Below are positions 13,037-19,336 of a DNA stretch of 41,392 bases, in pieces. The stretch covers positions 1-41,392 of the IMG/VR virus record IMGVR_UViG_3300045993_000652. One strand, given 5' to 3'. Each line of letters begins with the position of its first letter. The first letter of the stretch is position 1. This DNA comes from a virus. The position numbers were made by a program, and so were the translations under genes. The notes under the pieces are model-generated. The model did no database searches and had not been told where the DNA came from. It saw only the letters and a list, made by a program, of their open reading frames with translations.

Positions 13037-14241
13037 GTATGCTTTAATACAAGCCCTGACCACCGCTTACCAGTGCGAGTGTGTACTTTTTTAACCCCCA
13101 GCGCCGCCAATGCTCGCGCCACTTCCATTGCTTGCGCTCGTTCTGAGCCGTGCAAGCGGTGGCCTTTATTGGCCAGATGTTCGAGTACGTCACCCATCGT
13201 GAGGGTGTCATTCCCGTCATGTGTAATCGTGAAATATTGCTGCACCCAATCCTCGATTGGGTTTTCGAGTTCATAGCGTTTGTTGATAGCCATCTGCATG
13301 GCTTTCTCTTCGGGGGTTAGTTCTGGCATCAAGCCATCTTCGCGGTAGTGGTGGTAGACCTGTGCCCACAACTGATCCCGGTCAATCTCGCGATAGCTCC
13401 AATCAATTGCGGAGATGTAGCAGATCATGAAGCGGCGTGATCCGGTTTCGTCAGCTAAAAAGCCGCTGCTAGAGTTGTTGATTGTGCCAATCAGGGAACA
13501 GATCGCCGTCTTGCTAATATCGTTGCGCCCGTAGGCTTTGCGAACGGTAACGGTATGCTTCGTGATAAACGCCTTGAGCGCCGATACATCAGCTTTACGA
13601 GTGGTAGCGTCGAGCTCCGAAACCTCCCAGATCAGTTTTGTCATCAACCGAATGTCGCAATCTTTGTCCTGAGGATTGATCGGCCCTTCGATGTGCCAGG
13701 CGTCATGCGGTGATAGCCAGCGCGCCAACAGGCTTTTGCCAATGCCCTGCGGGCCATCCAGCACCCACATGGGGTTTTGTCGGGCGTCTAATGCCTTGGC
13801 AATCACGCCAATCATCCAGCGACCGAGATACACGGCATGGATCGGGGTTCTTCGACCATCGGCATACTCCACGATCCCGCTATCACTCTTGAGTTTGGTA
13901 GCAAGCTGTGTAATCCGATCAACGCCATCCCACCTGCCCGCCAAGCTGTTGAAATAATCTTTCATTGGGTGGTAGGCGTTGCGCTTGGCTTCAGTGATAT
14001 AGGCGTCTTGCATGGCGGTAACGTACTTGCGAACCCCGCGATCAAACATCTGGGTACGAATCTCTGATGCGATTGCATCGCTGAGTACCGTACCGAGATG
14101 GTTAACCTCGATACTGTCATCGCACAAATTCATGCGAAAGTGATAGCCGAGTTCGCGGAGCGCCTCGATCCAGAGTTGCGATTGCAGTAGATCGGGTTCA
14201 ACCTTGACGCCCGCTTTTTTCAGTTCATCTTCTTTACTCAT
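13033..14241 (-). CDS. VapE-like replicative helicase (SF3/AAA+)
   Basis: A 402-residue ATPase of the virulence-associated-E type, used by phages and satellites as replicative helicase with an archaeo-eukaryotic primase. Walker A is GPQGIGKS at 163-170; Walker B is LIWEVSEL at 203-210; the sensor region is SLIGTINNSSSGFLADETGS, with an arginine pair (SRRF). The N-terminus has a small all-alpha domain, and the C-terminus (310-400) looks like a winged helix that could bind the iterons. ATG 14241 overlaps the primase stop. Confidence 0.9.
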   Translation of the reverse strand: MSKEDELKKAGVKVEPDLLQSQLWIEALRELGYHFRMNLCDDSIEVNHLGTVLSDAIASEIRTQMFDRGVRKYVTAMQDAYITEAKRNAYHPMKDYFNSLAGRWDGVDRITQLATKLKSDSGIVEYADGRRTPIHAVYLGRWMIGVIAKALDARQNPMWVLDGPQGIGKSLLARWLSPHDAWHIEGPINPQDKDCDIRLMTKLIWEVSELDATTRKADVSALKAFITKHTVTVRKAYGRNDISKTAICSLIGTINNSSSGFLADETGSRRFMICYISAIDWSYREIDRDQLWAQVYHHYREDGLMPELTPEEKAMQMAINKRYELENPIEDWVQQYFTITHDGNDTLTMGDVLEHLANKGHRLHGSERAQAMEVARALAALGVKKVHTRTGKRWSGLVLKHT

Positions 14242-15170
14242 CGCCCCTCCCGAATCGCAGTCAGGGCGCGTGCAAAGTCGCCGCTATGGTCAAGGATGCG
14301 GATTACATCAAACGGGCGTTTCCAGTAGCCGTCATGCAACGGATCGGAGCCGTGATGGACAAATACGCGGTTGGTATCCTCATCCACCGTTACCCCCGGC
14401 GTACCCGTTGAGCTATACGGACTGAGCATCTTGCGCCGCCCAATCCAGCGATACCCGCGCTGCTCTAGGAGCGATGTGACCGCGTGGCTGTCGTTGTAAT
14501 CCCCGATGCTGTTGACGGGGGCAACGTTGCGGATGGGTTCAACCGTGCGTTCGCGAACGGGCGGCAGGTGCGCCGTTAAAGCAATCAGCGGATAGGTACA
14601 ATCGAGTTGGCAGCGCGCAAACGATACGGCGCGACGGGGCGTATACTTGTAGTTCCAACTGCCAGGGACGCGCAACACCCTGGCCAAGTCGTGCGCCCCG
14701 CTATCGCCACCCACCAGCGCCACCCACGCCGCTTGCAAGTGCTTGGCAGCACCCAGCCGATCCTCGCTGTCAGTCGTGTACGGCTCACTCAGCAGCCAAT
14801 AAGCATGGATGCCGCCGCCGCTGTGAACCAAGGCCGAAGGCGTGGGAACGCATAGGTTATCAAGGTGCGCCATGATTGCGGCCTCATCGCCATAATCTTT
14901 ATCGTCGTATTCCGCATACAGGCAATTGATCGCCGCAATCGTGCGAAGTTGCGAGCGCACAAACTCTGGTTTCGTCACTTCCCCATGCGCGTTGCACGGC
15001 GGGATGATGCGCGACGGATGCACCGAAAAATACAAGTTTGTCTTGGCTTTGACTGGATCAATGCCCAGATCGTCACCGACCTCGTACCACAGGCTACGGC
15101 GCTGCGGTAGGACGTGGTAGTAGGCAAATGATCCAGCCCGATGGAGATGGGATAAGAATGGCTGTAACAT
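14238..15170 (-). CDS. Prim-Pol (AEP) type primase
   Basis: A 310-residue protein of the archaeo-eukaryotic primase superfamily (RepB/Prim-Pol phage type). It shows the metal-binding acidic motif (LYAEYDDKD, residues 84-92), the SGGGIHAYW motif with the nucleotide-binding His (117-125) and DLARVLRVPGSWNYK at 161-175, standard third motif of this group. It would make primers for phage replication with the VapE-like helicase encoded 4 bases downstream. ATG 15170 follows a GGGAG site; a TTG at 15197 lies inside the hairpin and is less likely. Confidence 0.9.
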   Translation of the reverse strand: MLQPFLSHLHRAGSFAYYHVLPQRRSLWYEVGDDLGIDPVKAKTNLYFSVHPSRIIPPCNAHGEVTKPEFVRSQLRTIAAINCLYAEYDDKDYGDEAAIMAHLDNLCVPTPSALVHSGGGIHAYWLLSEPYTTDSEDRLGAAKHLQAAWVALVGGDSGAHDLARVLRVPGSWNYKYTPRRAVSFARCQLDCTYPLIALTAHLPPVRERTVEPIRNVAPVNSIGDYNDSHAVTSLLEQRGYRWIGRRKMLSPYSSTGTPGVTVDEDTNRVFVHHGSDPLHDGYWKRPFDVIRILDHSGDFARALTAIREGR

Positions 15171-15183
15171 AAGACATGACTCC

Positions 15184-15213
15184 CAGGCGCGATCCAAACT
15201 TGGATCGCGCCTG
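15184..15213. repeat. Perfect 14-bp inverted repeat hairpin
   Basis: CAGGCGCGATCCAA and its exact complement separated by two bases, lying between the primase gene and the gene at 15222. There is no T-run on the minus strand, so it is not a standard terminator for the early operon. It may be an mRNA processing or stability element, or a protein-binding site. Confidence 0.7.
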
Positions 15214-15221
15214 TTCGTAGA

Positions 15222-16058
15222 TTAGTAGGTATCATCGGCCTCGATTGGTTGGGGAACATTGCGAACGGGCGCGCTGAGTTGGGGAACTTCGCTCACGGTG
15301 TAGTCCGTCGCGTTGATCACATTGCCGGGTAGGCGATGGGGCGGGATCGTCTTTGTCCAATTCAGGTGCGTGGTGTTTAGGATCTCCGCGCCCCGCGTTA
15401 ACAACTCCTGACCCACAAACAACACATCCATCGCATTGGCCGGGTAGAATGCAGCGGGCGGCGTGGTGAGTGAGCCAAAGCCCGTATCCACATAGGCGAT
15501 CTTGCCATCGCTGTTGCGCTTGGTGGCAATCGGGATCCAAAATGTCCACAGCGGCAAACCGCGCTTGGCAACCAGCGAGGCCTGCGACAATAGCCCGGCT
15601 TGATAGCTCTTGAGAATGCCGCCCTTGCCCGATACGGCCCGCCCGGTCATGCCATCGCAGCAGAACACCGCGGGTGTGTCGGTGCCCTCAACAAAGCATA
15701 GTGCCTCGGTGTAGAGTTGCATGCCTTCTTCCCACTTGAGGAACCATTCCCGCCTGCCGTCTTTGATCTTCTTGCCGGTGGCATCTTTCGGATCGCGAAA
15801 CGGCTGCGAGCGCCACGCTAAGACGGCGATCTTGAGTTGCTCCGCGCCGTAGCCCGTCTCATTCTCGTAGCGGCTGACGATCTCCCACGGTGCAGCCAGG
15901 CCGCCCGCAAATTCATCTTGCTTGGTGTAGAACGCGCCTGCCGTTTTGACCGTGCCAGCGTTCACGCCATTGCGCCACCAGATGCGCGGCGCACCAACGT
16001 CGTCAGATGCGGTCGTCTCAGGAATTGCGAGCGTTGTGATTTGATCAGCGAATGACAT
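15222..16058 (-). CDS. Early protein of unknown family, possible DNA-binding role
   Basis: A 278-residue protein from ATG 16058, with a strong AGGAG site. It contains strands and helices but no motif I know. Notable segments are RRNGVNAGTVKTAGAFY-like turns near residue 30 and a mid-protein cysteine pair (VFCCDGM). A long proline-rich tail (PVRNVPQPIEADDTY) ends acidic. Such an acidic tail is a usual trait of single-strand DNA-binding proteins, and the gene sits just before the primase and helicase. No OB-fold pattern is evident, so this is only a guess from context. Confidence 0.7.
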   Translation of the reverse strand: MSFADQITTLAIPETTASDDVGAPRIWWRNGVNAGTVKTAGAFYTKQDEFAGGLAAPWEIVSRYENETGYGAEQLKIAVLAWRSQPFRDPKDATGKKIKDGRREWFLKWEEGMQLYTEALCFVEGTDTPAVFCCDGMTGRAVSGKGGILKSYQAGLLSQASLVAKRGLPLWTFWIPIATKRNSDGKIAYVDTGFGSLTTPPAAFYPANAMDVLFVGQELLTRGAEILNTTHLNWTKTIPPHRLPGNVINATDYTVSEVPQLSAPVRNVPQPIEADDTY

Positions 16059-16138
16059 GGTATTGCTCCTTGTGTGTGCGTTACGCCGCCGAATTGGCGA
16101 CTGGTGGCGCGTGACGTGCGCCAAGCGTCCGACTTGCG

Positions 16139-16258
16139 TTACTTCCTGATCAGCCGCAGATACGCTAAGGCGATCCGGGCGTCAACGGCGCTATTCCTGG
16201 CTTCGCGTTCGGCTAAGATCGCCTTGATCTGCTCGGGCGTGGGCGTTGGGTTTGCCAT
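16139..16258 (-). CDS. 39-residue hypothetical peptide
   Basis: ATG 16258 has a GGAG site 7 bases upstream. The 39 residues begin with a Pro/Thr segment (MANPTPTPEQIKAI) and continue as an amphipathic helix (LAEREARNSAVDARIALAYL) with a basic end. It overlaps the 76-residue gene by 68 bases in another frame, so one of the two may be weakly used. Function unknown. Confidence 0.5.
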   Translation of the reverse strand: MANPTPTPEQIKAILAEREARNSAVDARIALAYLRLIRK

Positions 16259-16421
16259 ACAATTGCTCCGTCAAAAAACGATTGGCCGCTTGGAGGCTGG
16301 CCGTGTCGTGTTCAAGTTGCACCAGCTTGCGCTGCTGGGCGCAGCACAGATCGAAGAGTTGTTCCTTCTCGGCTTCAAGTTTGGTGATACTGGCTTCAAG
16401 CCTGGCTTTGGTGGTGGTCAT
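16191..16421 (-). CDS. Small coiled-coil protein
   Basis: ATG 16421 is chosen because a GGA-rich site precedes it and the upstream part of the frame overlaps another gene. The 76 residues begin with a helix of heptad pattern (ARLEASITKLEAEKEQLFDL), with a CC pair near 27. The last 28 residues, rich in Arg and Gln, overlap the 39-residue gene. A regulatory or scaffold role is possible. Confidence 0.6.
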   Translation of the reverse strand: MTTTKARLEASITKLEAEKEQLFDLCCAQQRKLVQLEHDTASLQAANRFLTEQLYGKPNAHARADQGDLSRTRSQE

Positions 16422-16422
16422 C

Positions 16423-16587
16423 TCATCGTCCTGTCTGTTGCATCGCAGCGAGGCCACACCGGCCACACATCGGGATGCTGTTGACGTACACGGTGGCGGG
16501 CTGGCCACAGGCGCACAGCGGGGTTGGGCGTTCCGGGGCTGGTGTCAGGTGGTCGGATTTGACCAGCCGTAAGAAGGCGTCGATCAT
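16423..16587 (-). CDS. 54-residue zinc-ribbon protein
   Basis: ATG 16587 with a GGAGG site 7 bases upstream. A compact four-cysteine ribbon is visible: CAC near residues 25-27 and CGRC near 41-44, with a short beta hairpin between (GQPATVYVNSIPMC). A small zinc-bound fold of this size commonly binds nucleic acid or partner proteins. It lies 1-2 bases from the coiled-coil gene. Confidence 0.65.
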   Translation of the reverse strand: MIDAFLRLVKSDHLTPAPERPTPLCACGQPATVYVNSIPMCGRCGLAAMQQTGR

Positions 16588-16895
16588 TGTGTGGCCTCCG
16601 TCGTGTAACTCCACGCTACCGCACCCAAAGCGCCGTTGCACACCCGATGAGCCGTGTAGCCGTTGGGGCGCACAATCGCCACGTGGGTATGGCGGGTGTA
16701 GGGCGGATACTCAAACGCCTCGCAATGGCGCACGAGCGCGGCGTGGGGATAGGTGCGGGCGACGTATTGGGCGGCCAGTTTGAGCTTGAGCCGGTTTAGG
16801 TTGGTGTCAACGCGGGCTAGTTCTTCGTTCGCTTGGTCGTAGGCTGCCTCGAATGCCTCAAACAGCGTGGGGGTTGGCACAACGTAATCGATCAT
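16584..16895 (-). CDS. Hypothetical small early protein
   Basis: ATG 16895 overlaps the upstream stop (ATGA); a GTG at 16901 is also possible. The 103-residue protein has a helical first half (FEAFEAAYDQANEELARVD) and a strand-rich second half with Tyr/His pairs (PPYTRHTHVAIVRPNGYTAH). No known family. Confidence 0.62.
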   Translation of the reverse strand: MIDYVVPTPTLFEAFEAAYDQANEELARVDTNLNRLKLKLAAQYVARTYPHAALVRHCEAFEYPPYTRHTHVAIVRPNGYTAHRVCNGALGAVAWSYTTEATQ

Positions 16896-17095
16896 TGCCA
16901 CACCATCCCGGCAGCAATCACCGCCTGAAGATTGGCGAGATAGGCGCTGGCCTCCCGGTGGAGTTCGTAGCTGTCAATGCAGATCCCGTTAATCCAGACC
17001 TCGAACCGATGGGTGATGGGGTTGGGGATGATGCAGCCGTCTTGCTCGTTGTCGTCGTCTTGCGCTGGGGCGCAAGTTGCGGTAAGATGTCTCAT
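16892..17095 (-). CDS. Hypothetical small early protein
   Basis: A 67-residue product from ATG 17095 (an AGAGG site stands 3-7 bases before it). The N-terminus is acidic and polar, followed by two strands (HRFEVWINGICIDSYEL) and a helix (REASAYLANLQAVIAAG). The strand-strand-helix order resembles small phage proteins with an AT-hook- or Arc-like fold, but nothing is certain. Confidence 0.6.
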   Translation of the reverse strand: MRHLTATCAPAQDDDNEQDGCIIPNPITHRFEVWINGICIDSYELHREASAYLANLQAVIAAGMVWQ

Positions 17096-17114
17096 GTGCC
17101 TCTGTCCTTCCCTT

Positions 17115-17145
17115 GCGCCCGACTAACTCATTCCTAGTCGGGCGC
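17115..17145. repeat. Perfect 11-bp hairpin between early genes
   Basis: GCGCCCGACTA and its complement with a 9-base loop, between the 17156 and 17095 genes. The plus side is followed by a weak T-rich tail (TGCTTTGTGTC); the minus side is not. Probably an RNA processing or attenuation signal within the early operon. Confidence 0.6.
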
Positions 17146-17155
17146 TGCTTTGTGT

Positions 17156-17320
17156 CTAGCGTCCGACCACCCAACGCCCGATCTGTGTCTTGGCGTCCCA
17201 TTCAGCGGCGTACTGTGGTGCAGCCGCCAGAAACGCCCGCGCTGCCATCTCGATGTCCTTCTCCGACCATTCCGGGTGGTTCGCCCGGATCTCTGCTTTG
17301 ACCTGCTCTAGCTCGCTCAT
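17156..17320 (-). CDS. 54-residue hypothetical protein
   Basis: ATG 17320 overlaps the upstream stop (ATGA). The product is helical and acidic, with the pattern IRANHPEWSEKDIEMAARAF. It lies third in the early operon. No function assigned. Confidence 0.6.
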   Translation of the reverse strand: MSELEQVKAEIRANHPEWSEKDIEMAARAFLAAAPQYAAEWDAKTQIGRWVVGR

Positions 17321-17547
17321 TCCCCTGCTCCTTCTTGCAACTCGTGCCACCGTCGAATAGCCGCTACCGTCGTCTTGAAGCCCGCTGCCGATTGCCCAGC
17401 CATCAGGTCACTTCCGTACCATTCGAGCATCGCCGCAAGCGCCAACGCCTTCAGCGCGGTTTCCTGCGTGATGCACTGCATCCGCAACTCTGCGCCGCGA
17501 GTGTCGAGAACCTTGGCGATGATGACTTGGCGGGTGGCTGTGGTCAC
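17317..17547 (-). CDS. Hypothetical small early protein
   Basis: A GTG start at 17547 overlaps the stop of the RHH gene (GTGA). The 76 residues start with strands (RQVIIAKVLDTRGAELRM), followed by two helices rich in Ala, Leu and Trp (ALKALALAAMLEWYG, AAIRRWHELQ). Function unknown; its position right behind the RHH protein suggests an early regulatory protein. Confidence 0.62.
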   Translation of the reverse strand: MTTATRQVIIAKVLDTRGAELRMQCITQETALKALALAAMLEWYGSDLMAGQSAAGFKTTVAAIRRWHELQEGAGE

Positions 17548-17738
17548 TTCGTTACCTCAGCAATTGTGTCATCTGACACAACAATAAGCCGCTCGGACAA
17601 ACGAACAAGCAGTTCGCGGCATGCCCGTCGCACAAATTGCGAACGGTTGACATCGAGATGCTTTGCAACAACATCAATTTCGTCGCGCAATTCGGGGTTC
17701 ATCCAGATATTTACTTGTACGTCGGGTGTGTCGCTCAC
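17544..17738 (-). CDS. Ribbon-helix-helix regulator (Cro-like position)
   Basis: A 64-residue protein of the Arc/CopG fold: strand DVQVNIWM, helix PELRDEIDVVAKHL, then helix NRSQFVRRACRELLVRLSERL. GTG 17738 is preferred to ATG 17744 because the AGGAG site is then 7 bases away rather than 1. It is the first gene of the leftward transcript from the promoter overlapping the repressor promoter. By position it can play the Cro part, binding operators near the switch, but it might instead regulate other early genes. Confidence 0.8.
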   Translation of the reverse strand: MSDTPDVQVNIWMNPELRDEIDVVAKHLDVNRSQFVRRACRELLVRLSERLIVVSDDTIAEVTK

Positions 17739-17778
17739 TGCCATACTCCTGTGTCGTGTGGCTTATTTGTATGTCACC

Positions 17779-17807
17779 AATATACCATACCGTCACGGTA
17801 TTGTCAA
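17779..17807 (-). promoter_or_regulatory. Leftward early promoter
   Basis: TTGACA (17802-17807) and TATATT (17779-17784) with exactly 17 bp between them, on the minus strand. The predicted start is near 17772, about 30 bases before the RHH gene. Its -35 box overlaps that of the rightward promoter, so the two polymerases exclude each other. Confidence 0.8.
17787..17801. promoter_or_regulatory. Central operator of the switch
   Basis: A 15-bp near-perfect palindrome, ATACCGT-N-ACGGTAT, fills the 17-bp spacer of the leftward promoter. Another half-site, ATACCGT, lies at 17828-17834 at the rightward -10 region. A dimer of the 17862 repressor at the central site would shut the early promoter. Confidence 0.7.
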
Positions 17808-17829
17808 GAGAGCAATTGCATGGTACTAT
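17801..17829 (+). promoter_or_regulatory. Rightward repressor promoter
   Basis: TTGTCA (17801-17806) and TACTAT (17824-17829), 17 bp apart. It is weaker by consensus than the leftward promoter and back-to-back with it. The half operator at 17828-17834 overlaps the -10, allowing self-repression. Confidence 0.65.
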
Positions 17830-17861
17830 ACCGTGGAAGGACTGTGGACAGGGGGTGGAAT

Positions 17862-18269
17862 GTGAACCTGCGAGAATGGATCGAACGCGAAATGCGCGCC
17901 AAGGGGATGACCCGGCGCGGGTTGGCGGCTGAAGCAGACATTTCACGCGGGACGCTTGACAACATCTTTACCAAACCCGACGTGCTACCGGAAATTGAAA
18001 CACTCGCCAAGCTCGCGAATGTGTTCGCTACACCGCTGTGGCGCGTGGTTGAAATAACCGGATTTGACTCAGGATTTAAACCCGCTAAGAACGCGGATCG
18101 GATTGCTCAGGTTCTAATGGCCGATCCTGAACTGGAGGAGATTGCCAAGATGCTGGGGGATGTTCCAGCGGGTGATCGAAGCGGTGTACTGTTGTATTTG
18201 CAGCTATTACACGCACGTCGCGACGCCAGCCAATCCGCCGCAGCGCTTGGTCGATCTGGCGGAAAATAG
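17862..18269 (+). CDS. C2/CI-type phage repressor (XRE family HTH)
   Basis: A 135-residue DNA-binding protein from GTG 17862, with a GGGGGTGG site. Residues 17-60 are a classic XRE/Cro-CI helix-turn-helix: MTRRGLAAEADISRGTLDNIF, followed by PEIETLAKLANVFATPLWRV. There is no S24 peptidase domain, so induction would not follow RecA-type self-cleavage. The C-terminus (85-120) may serve as a dimerisation helix. It is the first gene of the rightward transcript and probably controls the operator at 17787-17801. Confidence 0.85.
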   Translation: MNLREWIEREMRAKGMTRRGLAAEADISRGTLDNIFTKPDVLPEIETLAKLANVFATPLWRVVEITGFDSGFKPAKNADRIAQVLMADPELEEIAKMLGDVPAGDRSGVLLYLQLLHARRDASQSAAALGRSGGK

Positions 18270-18427
18270 AGAAATTCATACACCGGCCTTATTGCTATTG
18301 ATGAGTCGTATCGTTCAGCATACCGCATGTGTCAATCTAGCATATTTGTTCGGAAACCGACTCTAGCACGCTAGCCCTTGTCGTTGCAATAGACATGGAT
18401 GCGGTATCAGGAGCATATCAGATTGAT

Positions 18428-18446
18428 TGTGACCGTAGGTGTCACA
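18428..18446. repeat. Inverted repeat TGTGAC-N7-GTCACA
   Basis: Two perfect 6-bp arms (18428-18433 and 18441-18446) in the leader of the zinc-ribbon membrane protein. They resemble a small operator. A second one, CTAGC-AC-GCTAG, stands at 18363-18374. Both are short and could occur by chance. Confidence 0.3.
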
Positions 18447-18473
18447 TCGAATCTTATCGCCATCAGGAGCGAT

Positions 18474-18510
18474 ATCCTCCCAACCGTCGTTACGTTTTAC
18501 AACGGAGGAT
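18474..18510 (+). promoter_or_regulatory. RBS-masking hairpin of the 18514 gene
   Basis: ATCCTCC (18474-18480) is the exact complement of GGAGGAT (18504-18510), the ribosome site just 3 bases before ATG 18514. Folding the leader would close the site. The pairing could act as a translational switch or RNA thermometer, but this is inference from sequence. Confidence 0.4.
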
Positions 18511-18513
18511 CGT

Positions 18514-18993
18514 ATGCGGATCTGTCATCACTGCGGCGCACACAATACCGATGGGCGCGAGATCTGCAAGCAATGCCGGAAGCGGTTCGATGAACCTATC
18601 GCTCAGGTCGCTGCCGCACCTGCGAAACCAAAAGGCCTCGGCGGGATTGCCGGAATCGTCATTGTGCTTTTACTTGTACTCGGCCTGCTCTCGCTGTTCA
18701 ATCGCCCGAAGCCGTCGGGAAACGAGCCGGTTGATAACATATCTGCCTATGTCGCGTGCAAAGATTGGGTTGAACGGAATCTGAAAGCGCCAACGCAAGC
18801 AGAATGGCCAACTGCGAATGAAGCGACGATCACTCAGGCCGGCCAAGTCTGGCACGTCGCAAGCTATGTTGATGCGCCAAATAGCTTTAATGCGAAGATT
18901 CGGAATACGTATACCTGTGCTGTGACTTTCTCTCCTGACGGGAAGAATTGGACGGGCGAATCGCTGACGATTAATGGCACGGTAGTGAAATAA
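18514..18993 (+). CDS. Zinc-ribbon single-pass membrane protein
   Basis: A 159-residue protein from ATG 18514 with a GGAGG site. It has a CxxC-x10-CxxC zinc ribbon (Cys4, 7, 18, 21), a Pro/Ala/Lys linker, one strong membrane helix (about 43-64, GIVIVLLLVLGLLSLF), and an outer beta-rich domain at 73-159 with a lone Cys pair (VACKDW and YTCAVTF). The shape is that of bacterial zinc-ribbon surface proteins. Being next to the repressor and on its strand, it may be made in lysogens as a conversion or superinfection-exclusion protein, but no homologue is named. Confidence 0.75.
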   Translation: MRICHHCGAHNTDGREICKQCRKRFDEPIAQVAAAPAKPKGLGGIAGIVIVLLLVLGLLSLFNRPKPSGNEPVDNISAYVACKDWVERNLKAPTQAEWPTANEATITQAGQVWHVASYVDAPNSFNAKIRNTYTCAVTFSPDGKNWTGESLTINGTVVK

Positions 18994-19037
18994 TATCGCC
19001 CGACAAGTTGCCTGAACACAGCAAACGCCACGCGGTA

Positions 19038-19080
19038 GCTCTGGTGCGGTGAGATGCTTCCTGAGCGGTACGCGGGGCGT
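19038..19080 (+). repeat. Degenerate copy of the promoter-hairpin element (C)
   Basis: The block GGTGCGGTGAGATGCTTCC(TGAGC) here is close to GGTGTGAGATGCCTCCTGAGC at 19276-19297. It lacks the TATACT box and has only a weak hairpin. It may be the remains of a duplicated regulatory element. The stretch 18994-19327 contains no protein gene; it holds this, the tRNA-like gene, a terminator and element B. Confidence 0.4.
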
Positions 19081-19117
19081 TGCTGTGTCTATTGTAGCAT
19101 ATGGTAGAATGGCATCG

Positions 19118-19193
19118 CCACGATGGAGAGCATGGCGGCTCACTCGGTTTCCAGCCGGGCAACGGTCGGTTCAATTCCGATCTTCGTGGCCCA
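19118..19193 (+). tRNA. tRNA-Gly(UCC)-like gene with unusual acceptor stem
   Basis: Seventy-six bases fold as a cloverleaf: acceptor CCACGATG/CTTCGTGG (eight positions, one T-T mismatch), GA, D-stem GAGC/GCTC with loop ATGGCG, anticodon stem CTCGG/CCGGG with loop TTTCCAG (anticodon UCC, reads GGA and other Gly codons), variable CAACG, T-stem GTCGG/CCGAT with loop TTCAATT, discriminator C and an encoded CCA. The 8+5 acceptor-T helix is one base pair longer than usual. A terminator hairpin follows at once. It could be a tRNA mimic rather than a working tRNA. Confidence 0.6.
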
Positions 19194-19197
19194 TCCC

Positions 19198-19240
19198 AAA
19201 CCCGCGAGAATTGACCACCCTCGCGGGTTTCGTGTTGCTT
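19198..19240 (+). terminator. Terminator after the tRNA-like gene
   Basis: AAACCCGCGAG and CTCGCGGGTTT form a perfect 11-bp stem with an 11-base loop, followed by the moderately T-rich CGTGTTGCTT. It ends rightward transcription from the repressor/tRNA side before the late promoter. Confidence 0.65.
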
Positions 19241-19265
19241 GTAGTAGCCCATCTTGACCCGCCAT

Positions 19266-19273
19266 GCTATACT
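19266..19273 (+). promoter_or_regulatory. Late promoter, extended -10 (element B)
   Basis: TGCTATACT, with the TG extension, reads toward the endolysin. A TTGACC lies only 8 bp before it, too close to be a standard -35. The same TGCTATACTGC block is seen at 4241-4251. The next promoter-like box, at 29273, has TTGACG 7 bp upstream. Confidence 0.5.
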
Positions 19274-19286
19274 GCTGGTGTGAGAT

Positions 19287-19336
19287 GCCTCCTGAGCTAG
19301 TGATCTATCACTGGTTCGGGAGGCGTTTTGTCTTTT
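19287..19336 (+). terminator. Leader terminator overlapping the endolysin start
   Basis: GCCTCC (19287-19292) pairs with GGAGGC (19319-19324), with an inner stem CTAGTGA/TCACTGG around a TCTA loop. The T-run GTTTTGTCTTTT follows. The RNA made from 19266 would end here unless antitermination occurs. The endolysin TTG (19328) sits in the T-run, and its ribosome site is the right arm of the hairpin. Confidence 0.7.

Noticed and set aside
16989-17201. 70-residue ORF on the minus strand
   Set aside because: Arg/His-rich shadow of the 16892-17095 gene that would run across the 17115-17145 hairpin.
19111-19193. Standard 7-bp acceptor tRNA starting at GCCACGA
   Set aside because: It leaves no discriminator before CCA and two unpaired bases beside the T-stem; the 8-bp version fits all other arms.
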